A stretch of 64,000 bases of DNA, from positions 62,001 through 126,000 of the forward strand of contig NZ_AEYE02000015.1 of NCBI RefSeq assembly GCF_000298315.2, given 5' to 3'. The DNA comes from Rhizobium grahamii CCGE 502 (GTDB lineage Bacteria; Pseudomonadota; Alphaproteobacteria; Rhizobiales; Rhizobiaceae). Of this stretch, positions 43,954-51,410 are shown piece by piece. A program made the position numbers and the translations under genes. The notes under the pieces are model-generated. The model was given only the letters and a program-made list of their open reading frames with translations. It did no database searches and was not told where the DNA came from. Position 1 is the first letter of the stretch, and every line of letters starts with the position of its first letter.

Positions 43954-44427
43954 ATGCCACCGCTACAGAACCAACGTCATGAACTTTTTTCCCAAGCGAT
44001 TGCCCGTGGACAGCCGGTTTATCGGGCCTATGGCGACATCTATGGCGCTGAGGGCCACGCCGCAGAGGCAAACGGGTGCCGATTGATGAAAAATGATAGG
44101 GTGAGCGACAGGGTCGGCGAATTGAAGGGGCAGGCGGCAAAACGCACCGAAAAAACCGTCGCCTCGTTGGTCGCTGACCTCGATGAGGTCATTGAATTTG
44201 CTAGAGAATGCAAGAACCCGGCGGCGATGGTCGCCGCTATTGCACAGCAGGCACGGCTGCTCGGTCTGGAAGCACCGAGACAGCTTGAAGTCATGCACAA
44301 GCCTGCACCGCTGCCGACAAGGGTGTTGGAATTAACCGAGCAGGAGTGGACGGCGCAATTCGCGAGCGGGCTTGGACCAAGACCCTCGTTGACAGAACTG
44401 AGCAAGCGGAAGGCGGCGACAGAATGA
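43954..44427 (+). CDS. Phage terminase small subunit-like protein
   Basis: A 157-residue protein. The N-terminal part (LQNQRHELFSQAIARGQ, VYRAYGDIYGAEGHAAEANGCRLMKNDRVSDRVGEL) has the helix-turn-helix of the Terminase_2 small subunit, which recognises phage packaging sites. The central helices and a Pro-rich tail follow. No large terminase subunit is found nearby, so packaging by a helper phage or simple decay are both possible. It converges on the DUF6984-like gene, 11 bp away. Confidence 0.7.
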   Translation: MPPLQNQRHELFSQAIARGQPVYRAYGDIYGAEGHAAEANGCRLMKNDRVSDRVGELKGQAAKRTEKTVASLVADLDEVIEFARECKNPAAMVAAIAQQARLLGLEAPRQLEVMHKPAPLPTRVLELTEQEWTAQFASGLGPRPSLTELSKRKAATE

Positions 44428-44438
44428 ACTGCCGCATT

Positions 44439-44801
44439 CTACGGAAATCTGAGGGCAGTAACGTCAAGTTGCTCGGGTAATAATTCGACGGGTGACCCGT
44501 CATCTTTGTACACTTCCAACTCATGAAGTTTGCCGTCCACTATATGCAGTAGAACGTTGACGGCCGGTCGGAAATCAACGCCGCTTTTGTCGAAATAGTA
44601 GCCTTCCGTTGGAACGCGGAACGCTACCGCTGCTGGCGGGCCCGAGACCCGAAACTGCAGACTGCCCTCCTTGTCAATCGCAGACACGCGAGCCGTCTCC
44701 AACTGGAGGCGCAGTGCTTCGCATCCGGCAAACTCTCTCGACAATAACTTCTCGACCAGCCGACGTTCGTTCGGTGTCAAAGGTCGCCATGCACGAGACA
44801 T
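44439..44801 (-). CDS. DUF6984-like small protein
   Basis: A 120-residue protein starting at the ATG at 44801 behind GGAGGAGAA. It begins WRPLTPNERRLVEKLLSREFAGCEALRLQLE and continues with beta strands (GSLQFRVSG, AVAFRVPTEGYYFDKSG, NVLLHIVDGKLHELEVYKDDG). This is the layout of DUF6984, a family seen in bacterial islands and sometimes near immunity-type genes. The function is unknown. Confidence 0.65.
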   Translation of the reverse strand: MSRAWRPLTPNERRLVEKLLSREFAGCEALRLQLETARVSAIDKEGSLQFRVSGPPAAVAFRVPTEGYYFDKSGVDFRPAVNVLLHIVDGKLHELEVYKDDGSPVELLPEQLDVTALRFP

Positions 44802-44842
44802 TTCTCCTCCCGTCTTCCTCTGATGTCGTCGCTTGGCCCATC

Positions 44843-45316
44843 CTAAAGTGAACGGTAAGCGCGAACCATAAGAGTTACTGCGGCGAGCGCTTTCCCGAAC
44901 ATCATTCCGAGAAACGGCGGTATGGCGACCACGAGTAACTGGCCAATGAACAGTCGCTGAGGTGGAAAGGGAAGTGGTAGGCCGAGCCACGCGCGGGCAA
45001 TCGCGAAAACGGTATAACCACCCATCGCCGCGAACAGGAAAATCACTCCAGTTGAAATTTTGAAGAGATGTTCGAAATCTCCCGACATGCCCCGCCGTTG
45101 TAAGAACGCGTCAAGGGCGGCGATGTTTTCGGATAAACGCGTGTTGTAAAGGCCGACAATTCCGGCAAGCGCTAGGCCGACATAGGCAATGAACCGGTTT
45201 GCTTCGGCATCATCGAGTTGTGCAAAGCGAATGCCGAAAATCATGGCTACGCCGACTGAGATAATGGCTAGAGAATAGTTCTCTCTTCTTCGTATGGTTT
45301 GTTCGACGGGTGACAT
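44843..45316 (-). CDS. Small polytopic membrane protein
   Basis: A 157-residue protein starting at the ATG at 45316, six bases after GAGG. It has about four membrane helices: LAIISVGVAMIFGI, FIAYVGLALAGIVGLYN, ISTGVIFLFAAMGGYTVFAI and FIGQLLVVAIPPFLGMMFG. No family is recognised. It is upstream of the DUF6984-like gene on the same strand with a 41-bp gap, so the pair may form a unit. Confidence 0.55.
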   Translation of the reverse strand: MSPVEQTIRRRENYSLAIISVGVAMIFGIRFAQLDDAEANRFIAYVGLALAGIVGLYNTRLSENIAALDAFLQRRGMSGDFEHLFKISTGVIFLFAAMGGYTVFAIARAWLGLPLPFPPQRLFIGQLLVVAIPPFLGMMFGKALAAVTLMVRAYRSL

Positions 45317-45500
45317 AGTGAGCCTCAACTTTTGAGGCTAATTATCCGCACCATGTGTGAATGGTTGTGCCAACAAGCTTGCTCAACATACCGTTAACGA
45401 CCGCTTTCGTGGAGCCGCCTGCCCAGCGAGCGTCGATTTCTCTCGCATTCATTTGAGCATCGCTGTATCAATTGCTGAAGGAAAAGATACAGAAAACAGG

Positions 45501-46217
45501 ATGGATGCTTTGGTTGCCAAGGGAAACATAAAGGCCGTGGCGTACCTCCGGACCTCCAGCGCGGCAAATGTCGGGCAGGACAAGGACAGCGAACGGCGGC
45601 AGCGCGAGGCAATTGACGACTTCGCGCAATCAGCCGGTTATGAGATTGTTGACAGCTACTACGACGCCGCTGTTTCCGGTGCCGATGCGGTGACTGAAAG
45701 GCCGGGTTTCTCCGCGATGCTGGAGAGGCTGCTTTCCAATGGCGTGCGCACAATCCTTGTCGAGACAGCCAGCCGCTTCGCACGCGACCTCATCGTGCAG
45801 GAAACCGGGCATGAGATGCTGAAGGCGCGCGGCATAAACCTCATTGCCGCTGATAGCCCCGACAGCTTCGTTGCCGATACGCCGACCGCACGGCTAATCC
45901 GGCAAGTTCTCGGTGCCGTTTCCGAATTCGAAAAAGCGATGCTGGTCGAGAAGTTGCGTGGTGCCCGTGAACGAAAGCGCCGCGAGACCGGCAAGAAGGT
46001 CGGAGGCCGGAAGAACTATGCCGAGCTTGAGGGCGGGGTGGACATGGTTGCACTGGCGAAGAAACTGCATCGCTACCCCGTCAATGGTAAGCGCCGCTCG
46101 CTCAACGATGTCGCTGATGCCCTTGCGAAGGCAGGCTATTTTTCGAGCAACGGCACCCGCTTCACAAGGGCAGCCGTCTCCCGCATGCTCGACCGCAAGT
46201 CCGAAGGAAAAGTATAG
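45501..46217 (+). CDS. Serine recombinase (resolvase/invertase family)
   Basis: A 238-residue protein from ATG 45501; its ribosome site is poor (AACAGG directly adjacent), so an upstream start in the open frame cannot be excluded. The catalytic domain has AYLRTSSAANVGQ (S19 nucleophile), VETASRFARDLIVQE (Arg cluster) and AVSEFEKAMLVEKLRGARERKR in the E helix. A C-terminal helix-turn-helix follows (RSLNDVADALAKAGYFSSNGTRFTRAAVSRML). It could excise, invert or resolve the element independently of the broken tyrosine integrase. Confidence 0.88.
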   Translation: MDALVAKGNIKAVAYLRTSSAANVGQDKDSERRQREAIDDFAQSAGYEIVDSYYDAAVSGADAVTERPGFSAMLERLLSNGVRTILVETASRFARDLIVQETGHEMLKARGINLIAADSPDSFVADTPTARLIRQVLGAVSEFEKAMLVEKLRGARERKRRETGKKVGGRKNYAELEGGVDMVALAKKLHRYPVNGKRRSLNDVADALAKAGYFSSNGTRFTRAAVSRMLDRKSEGKV

Positions 46218-46433
46218 GTGGACGACAAACGAGACCGGCCCACCCTCGGGGGACTTTCGGCGGGCGGGGTGGGGTGGCAAAAAGGGTCCCCCTGTTCACA
46301 CCAACATCAGCGTCTGAAACCAAGGCGGAGCTCTCGGTGCAATAATCCTGTGGGAGATGCCGCCGCCGCTGCGCCCATGCGTTGACTTGCCCTAGGGGCT
46401 CGCTGAGGTTGTACGTCGGAAGGTTGGGGCACT

Positions 46434-46787
46434 GTGAAAAACTTGATAGCAGCCGTAGGCGTCGCCTGCATCCTGAGTGCATGTACAACGACGGATAAAT
46501 TGCCGCCGCCGAATGCGTTGAATGTCTCGATGCCCGTCGAAACGAAAGTAAACGGCAACAGGAAGTTGGCGAGTTCCATACGCGCATTAACGATGAAAAA
46601 CGTGGCAGAGAGTACCCTGCGGCGGGGCTATACACATTTCCGCCTTGAGGACGTCTTGACATCAAGCTCGCCGCTTGGCGTGAACGCAACCTTTCGCGCG
46701 AACGTGCGCCTGTTCCACGCAAACGATGCGGGCGCCAAGGGCGCTTTCAATGCCGCCGAAGTGCTGAAGAACAATGGCAAGGTTTGA
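46434..46787 (+). CDS. Small predicted lipoprotein
   Basis: A 117-residue protein starting at GTG 46434. The signal peptide ends in a lipobox, CILSACTTTD, with the lipidated Cys at residue 17. The mature part contains ASSIRALTMKNVAESTLRRGYTHFRLEDV, a pattern resembling small envelope lipoproteins of mobile elements. No family is known to me. The 216 bp upstream contain a GTG frame directly after the recombinase stop with no recognised domain. Confidence 0.6.
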   Translation: MKNLIAAVGVACILSACTTTDKLPPPNALNVSMPVETKVNGNRKLASSIRALTMKNVAESTLRRGYTHFRLEDVLTSSSPLGVNATFRANVRLFHANDAGAKGAFNAAEVLKNNGKV

Positions 46788-46868
46788 CGGCTGGGCGTGG
46801 GCGCTTGGCTATCGAGGGACGGGACGGCGCTGCTTGCTGGGCTCGAACGCACTCTTTGGGAAGGTCCG

Positions 46869-47246
46869 ATGAACCGTCTTCGCTCAATCTATCTAGTCGT
46901 TCTCGGCGCTGCCGTGGCCTGTATGGCCTCCGGGGCCGTGTCGGCATTTGCAGGTCCGCTGCCTGCTGGCAAACTACTGAATTCAGCCGCCGCGCTGCTC
47001 GGTTTGGCCTCGGTCCTGCAACTGCGGGTCTCGGGCTGGTTTGATTTTGTGATGGAAGAATATGGAGACCAAGAAAAATACCCATTCGGGCCTCCAAGCC
47101 ATATCACTCGGCAGATAATAGAAACCGATGACCCCAATCAGCCGATAGTGCGGGAAGCCCGGAACATTCTATTTGTCGAGGCGGAGACAGGGTTCAAGCT
47201 CGGTGTAGCCAGTCTGGTCGTGGCACTCGCTGCCGCATGGTTCTAA
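46869..47246 (+). CDS. Small membrane protein of the element
   Basis: A 125-residue protein starting at ATG 46869, five bases after GGAAGG. N-terminal hydrophobic segments (SIYLVVLGAAVACMASGAVSAFA, then KLLNSAAALLGLASVLQL) and a C-terminal helix (FKLGVASLVVALAAAWF) frame a soluble loop of about 50 residues (VMEEYGDQEKYPFGPPSH). The family is unrecognised. It is followed 30 bp later by the HEPN-like gene, so the two are likely expressed together. Confidence 0.6.
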   Translation: MNRLRSIYLVVLGAAVACMASGAVSAFAGPLPAGKLLNSAAALLGLASVLQLRVSGWFDFVMEEYGDQEKYPFGPPSHITRQIIETDDPNQPIVREARNILFVEAETGFKLGVASLVVALAAAWF

Positions 47247-47276
47247 TGCAAATAATTGCACAGAGGATGCCAGCTT

Positions 47277-47858
47277 ATGGCTGTTGAGAACCAATTCCGG
47301 CTTCTTGTTGAAAGGGCGGACAAGTTCGGGAAAGCAATCGGAGTAGGAAAGGAGTTATTTCTCGGCCTGCTTGAAGAGCGTTCGGATTGGGCGTTCATAA
47401 TCCAAATCGACGCTCTAAATGAAACCGCAATTCGCGAAACTATGGCGCGTCTCTTGCGGGTCAACGGGGTCGCAGGTGATGAAGGCGACAAAATGGAGCG
47501 CTTCGTTAACGGTCTGAGCTATCAAGGCAAGTCATCAATCCTACGACTATTGGAAGCTGCCGGAGCGCCGAAAGACGTTGTCGAATATGTCGAGGCCGTG
47601 CGGAAGGTCCGCAATCACTACGCTCACGACATTCGGAATTTGAACAAGAGCCTGATGGAAATCATCGAGGGTCACAATGAGAAATCCAAGCTGTTCAAGT
47701 CCCTATGCTACATTGCGAATTATGATGAAGCAGACCTGATGGAGACCATGCGCCAAGACGTCGGCTTTCTCCGCTTCAACCTTCTTAGCCAATGCATGGT
47801 GTTCCTGCTCGCGCTCCACCAAACATTGGGAAGGCGGGGCCGGAAGCCTTCGTATTGA
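47277..47858 (+). CDS. HEPN/MltR-like alpha-helical protein
   Basis: A 193-residue protein starting at ATG 47277, nine bases after AGAGGA. All-helical pattern: DWAFIIQIDALNETAIRETMARLL, then SSILRLLEAAGAPKDVVEYVEAVRKVRNHYAHDI. The last segment contains R112-N-x3-H117, the R-x4-H motif of HEPN domains, which in many toxins is an RNase site; the fold is also shared by mannitol-repressor-like MltR proteins. It is the last gene before the right repeat, a common cargo position. An RNase or defence role is inference from the motif and context only. Confidence 0.55.
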   Translation: MAVENQFRLLVERADKFGKAIGVGKELFLGLLEERSDWAFIIQIDALNETAIRETMARLLRVNGVAGDEGDKMERFVNGLSYQGKSSILRLLEAAGAPKDVVEYVEAVRKVRNHYAHDIRNLNKSLMEIIEGHNEKSKLFKSLCYIANYDEADLMETMRQDVGFLRFNLLSQCMVFLLALHQTLGRRGRKPSY

Positions 47859-47925
47859 ACTTCGGCGCCCGCTTCACATGCCGCCCCCCTGCATTTCGTT
47901 GCACGGACGATACACAAGACGGATG

Positions 47926-47934
47926 TTATCCACA
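47926..47934 (+). promoter_or_regulatory. Single perfect DnaA box near the right end
   Basis: TTATCCACA matches the DnaA-box consensus exactly. It lies in the gene-free 228 bp between the HEPN-like gene and the RND pump gene. A lone box is weak evidence of an origin. I see nothing else in this gap apart from the right repeat and its hairpin. Confidence 0.35.
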
Positions 47935-48033
47935 GGCCGGGAAAGGGGGTAGCAGCGAGCGAAGGTGCAATCTAAGGGCCAGTTGAGAGACCCTTTCGCT
48001 ATAAAAATGCAATTAAAACAAATTGATATGACA

Positions 48034-48058
48034 CAGGAAAGGCGGAGCAATGCTCCGC
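48034..48058. repeat. Right 25-bp direct repeat (attR-like)
   Basis: Identical at all 25 bases to 41560-41584. Unlike the left copy it continues into CTTTCC, which completes a 13-bp perfect hairpin stem. Confidence 0.75.
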
Positions 48059-48064
48059 CTTTCC
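48036..48064 (-). terminator. Palindromic (bidirectional) terminator of the RND operon
   Basis: GGAAAGGCGGAGC and GCTCCGCCTTTCC form a perfect 13-bp stem around AAT, 22 bp past the stop of the leftward pump gene. The A/T-rich outer arms allow termination in either direction. Confidence 0.7.
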
Positions 48065-48086
48065 ACGTCTCGCCACTGAGTGGGGG

Positions 48087-51000
48087 TTATTCGGCGGCGA
48101 GACGGATGATTTCGGCTTCCTCCTCGTCGTGCTCGTGTTCCTTGTGCTGGATCAGCGGACGGTTGCCCGACAGCTTGCGAACCATCACGTAGAAGACCGG
48201 CGTCATGAAGATGCCGAAGAAGGTGACGCCGATCATGCCCGAGAACACGGCCACACCCATGGCCGCACGCATCTCGGCACCCGCGCCGGTGGAGGTGACC
48301 AGCGGCACGACGCCCATGATGAAGGCCATGGAGGTCATCAGGATCGGGCGCAGACGCAGGCGGCTTGCCTCGATGGCGGCCTGAACCGGAGTCCGTCCTT
48401 CGAATTCCAGCTCGCGGGCGAATTCCACGATCAGGATCGCGTTCTTCGCCGAGAGGCCGACAAGGACGACCAGACCGATCTGCGTGAAGATGTTGTTGTC
48501 TCCACCGGTCAGCCAGACGCCTGTCAACGCCGCCAGCACGCCCATCGGCACGATCATGATGATCGCGATCGGCAACGCGAGGCTTTCATACTGAGCAGCG
48601 AGCACGAGGAACACCAGCAGCAGCGCCAGCGGGAAGACGATCACGCCGGAGTTGCCCGCCAGGATCTGCTGATAGGTCAGATCCGTCCATTCGAAACTGA
48701 TGCCCTTCGGCAAGGTCTCTTCGGCGATCTTTTCGATCGCTGCCTGAGCCTGGCCGGAGGAGAAGCCCGGAGCAGGACCGCCGTTGATATCGGCGGAGAG
48801 GAAACCGTTATAGCGGTTGGTCCGCTCCGGCCCGGTTGTCGCGTTCACCTTCAGGAGCGCAGACAGCGGGATCATCTGGCCCGATGCCGAACGAACCTTC
48901 AGCTTGCCGATATCCTCGGGCTGGGCCCGGAACTTGGCATCGGCCTGGACGCGCACGCTGTAGGTACGGCCGAAGGCGTTGAAGTCGTTGACATAGAGCG
49001 AACCGAGGTAGATCTGCAGCGTCTCGAAAACATCGGTTACCGGGACGCCAAGCTGTTCCGCCTTCTCACGGTCGAGATCGGCATAGAGCTGCGGAACATT
49101 GATCTGGTAGGCAGAGAAGATGCCGGTCAGTTCAGGCGTCTGGTAGGCCTTGGCGATCATCGCCTTGTTGGCCTCGTCGAGCACCTGATAGCCGAGACCG
49201 GCGCGGTCTTCGAGCTGCATCTTGAAGCCGCCCGTCGTGCCGAGACCGTTGACCGGCGGCGGCGGGAACATCGCAATGAAGGCATCCTGGATCGCCCCGA
49301 ACTTCTGGTTCAGGGACATGGCGATCGCACCACCCGAAAGCGCCGGCGACTGGCGCTCCTCGAAATCCTTCAGCGTCACGAAGACGATGCCGGCGTTCGA
49401 GGAATTGGTGAAGCCGTTGATCGACAGGCCCGGGAAGGCAATCGCGTGCGCGACGCCGGGCTCTGCCATGGCGATGTCGCTCATCCGCTTGATGACGTCT
49501 TCGGTGCGGTCGAGGCTGGCGGCATCCGGCAGCTGGGCAAAGCCGATCAGGTACTGCTTGTCCTGCGCCGGCACGAAGCCGCCCGGCACCGCATTGAAGA
49601 GGCCGTAGGTCGCGCCTGCCAGCACCACATAGACAAGCATGACGATGCTCTTGCGCGACAGCAGACCGCCGACGCCCTTGCTATAGCCTCGCGAACCGGC
49701 GCCAAAGGCCTTGTTGAAGCCTCGGAAGAACCAGCCGAAGGCCGCGTCCATGGAGCGTGTCAGCCAGTCACGCTTGGCATGATGGTCCTGCAACAGCAGC
49801 GAAGCCAGAGCAGGAGACAGCGTCAGCGAGTTGAAGGCCGAAATGACCGTCGAGATCGCAATCGTCAGTGCGAACTGGCGATAGAACTGTCCGGACAGGC
49901 CGGAGATGAAGGCGAGCGGCACGAAAACCGCGACGAGCACAAGCGCGATCGCGATGATCGGACCGGACACTTCCTTCATGGCCTTGTAGGTTGCAGCCCG
50001 TGGGCTGAGCCCGCTTTCGATGTTTCGCTCGACGTTTTCGACAACGACGATCGCGTCGTCCACCACGATACCGATCGCCAGCACGAGGCCGAAGAGACTA
50101 AGCGCGTTGATCGAGAAGCCGAAGACATACATCACCGCGAACGTGCCGATGATCGAGACCGGAACGGCAATCAGCGGGATGATCGAGGCGCGCCATGTCT
50201 GCAGGAACAGAATGACGACGATAACGACGAGCGCGATGGCTTCGAGCAGCGTGTCGACGACCTTCTCGATCGACGAACGAACGAACTTCGTCGTGTCATA
50301 GACGATCTCGTAGCTGACGCCGTCAGGCATGGCGGTTTTCAGCTCTTCCATCGTCTTCTGGACTTCGTCCGAGATGGTGATGGCGTTCGAACCCGGAGAC
50401 TGGAAGACCGGGATGGCGACGGCCGGCTTGCCATCGAGGATCGAACGCAGCGAGTAATCGGCGGCGCCGAGTTCGATGCGGGCGACGTCGCGCAGACGCG
50501 TGATCTCGCCATTGGATCCGGTCTTGACGATGATATTGCCGAACTGCTCAGGCGTCTGCAGACGCCCCTGCGCATTGACGTTCAGCTGCAGATCGACACC
50601 CGACAGGCTCGGCGAAGCGCCGATGGTGCCGGCTGCGGCCTGCACGTTCTGCCCGCGGATCGCATTGGTGACGTCGCTGGCGGCAAGGCCATGCTCGGCA
50701 GCCTTCTGCGGGTCGATCCAAACACGCATCGAATAGTCGCCCGAACCGAACACCTGCACCTGGCCGACGCCATCGATGCGCGCTAGGCGGTCCTTGATGT
50801 TGAGGACGCCATAGTTGCGTAGATAGGTGATGTCGTAGCGGTTGTCAGGCGAGATCAGGTTCACGACCATCATCAGGTCAGGAGAGCTCTTGACCGTCGT
50901 GATGCCGATGGTCTTCACCTCTTCCGGCAGGCGCGGTTCGGCCTGCGACACGCGGTTCTGGACGAGCTGCTGTGCCTTGTCGGGGTCGGTGCCAAGCTTG

Positions 51001-51287
51001 AAGGTCACCGTCAGCGTCATGACGCCGTCCGATGTCGCCTGGCTGGACATGTAGAGCATGCCCTCGACGCCGTTGATCTGCTCTTCGAGCGGTGTCGCCA
51101 CCGTCTGCGCGATGACTTCCGGGTTTGCCCCGGGATAGGTGGCGCGCACGACGATCGACGGCGGAACGACCTCCGGATATTCGGAAATCGGCAGTGAACG
51201 CAGGCCAAGCAGACCGGCGACCACGATGAGGACCGATAGGACACCGGCGAACACCGGACGGTCGACAAAGAATCTGGAGAAATTCAT
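48087..51287 (-). CDS. RND multidrug efflux permease (HAE1 family, AcrB/MexB-like)
   Basis: A 1066-residue inner-membrane pump starting at the ATG at 51287 (MNFSRFFVDRPVFAGVLSVL). The first helix is followed by porter-domain motifs (VVRATYPGANPEVIAQTVATPLEEQINGVEGMLYM). The proton-relay helix contains LAIGIVVDDAIVVVENVERN with the paired Asp, and helix 10 has VLVGLSAKNAILIVEFARE. It exports drugs and toxic compounds using the proton gradient. It is the third gene of an operon behind the adaptor; no outer-membrane channel gene is present nearby. Confidence 0.95.
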   Translation of the reverse strand: MNFSRFFVDRPVFAGVLSVLIVVAGLLGLRSLPISEYPEVVPPSIVVRATYPGANPEVIAQTVATPLEEQINGVEGMLYMSSQATSDGVMTLTVTFKLGTDPDKAQQLVQNRVSQAEPRLPEEVKTIGITTVKSSPDLMMVVNLISPDNRYDITYLRNYGVLNIKDRLARIDGVGQVQVFGSGDYSMRVWIDPQKAAEHGLAASDVTNAIRGQNVQAAAGTIGASPSLSGVDLQLNVNAQGRLQTPEQFGNIIVKTGSNGEITRLRDVARIELGAADYSLRSILDGKPAVAIPVFQSPGSNAITISDEVQKTMEELKTAMPDGVSYEIVYDTTKFVRSSIEKVVDTLLEAIALVVIVVILFLQTWRASIIPLIAVPVSIIGTFAVMYVFGFSINALSLFGLVLAIGIVVDDAIVVVENVERNIESGLSPRAATYKAMKEVSGPIIAIALVLVAVFVPLAFISGLSGQFYRQFALTIAISTVISAFNSLTLSPALASLLLQDHHAKRDWLTRSMDAAFGWFFRGFNKAFGAGSRGYSKGVGGLLSRKSIVMLVYVVLAGATYGLFNAVPGGFVPAQDKQYLIGFAQLPDAASLDRTEDVIKRMSDIAMAEPGVAHAIAFPGLSINGFTNSSNAGIVFVTLKDFEERQSPALSGGAIAMSLNQKFGAIQDAFIAMFPPPPVNGLGTTGGFKMQLEDRAGLGYQVLDEANKAMIAKAYQTPELTGIFSAYQINVPQLYADLDREKAEQLGVPVTDVFETLQIYLGSLYVNDFNAFGRTYSVRVQADAKFRAQPEDIGKLKVRSASGQMIPLSALLKVNATTGPERTNRYNGFLSADINGGPAPGFSSGQAQAAIEKIAEETLPKGISFEWTDLTYQQILAGNSGVIVFPLALLLVFLVLAAQYESLALPIAIIMIVPMGVLAALTGVWLTGGDNNIFTQIGLVVLVGLSAKNAILIVEFARELEFEGRTPVQAAIEASRLRLRPILMTSMAFIMGVVPLVTSTGAGAEMRAAMGVAVFSGMIGVTFFGIFMTPVFYVMVRKLSGNRPLIQHKEHEHDEEEAEIIRLAAE

Positions 51288-51410
51288 TTCAAAGCCCTCT
51301 CCGGGATGAAATTTGGGATGCAAAGACCCTCTCCGGCGGTTGGGATGCCGCCGGTGGGTCAGGTCATTTCGGAATTGCACGGAGCGCCGAAACGCTCCGG
51401 ATAGTTCGGC

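Larger units (their letters stand above)
41560..48058. mobile_element. 6.5-kb phage-derived integrative element bounded by 25-bp repeats
   Basis: The interval is bounded by identical 25-bp direct repeats and begins with an integrase fragment next to the left repeat. It contains phage-type genes (terminase small subunit, winged-helix protein), a serine recombinase and small unknown genes. Its genes are short and of mixed orientation and base composition compared with the surrounding core genes. No capsid, portal or lysis genes are present, so it is a remnant or satellite rather than a full prophage. The right repeat is part of an intact 13-bp-stem hairpin that serves the RND operon, which suggests insertion into a terminator. 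Confidence 0.75.

Noticed and set aside
46218-46390. GTG-started frame directly after the serine recombinase
   Set aside because: The abutting start is suggestive, but the sequence becomes Gly/Arg/Ser-rich and has no domain; not enough to call a gene.
48129-50786. 885-codon open frame on the plus strand opposite the RND pump
   Set aside because: An antisense open frame of a GC-rich gene; its composition (Asp/Arg/His/Gln-rich repeats) is that of reversed codons, while the minus strand encodes a clear RND pump.
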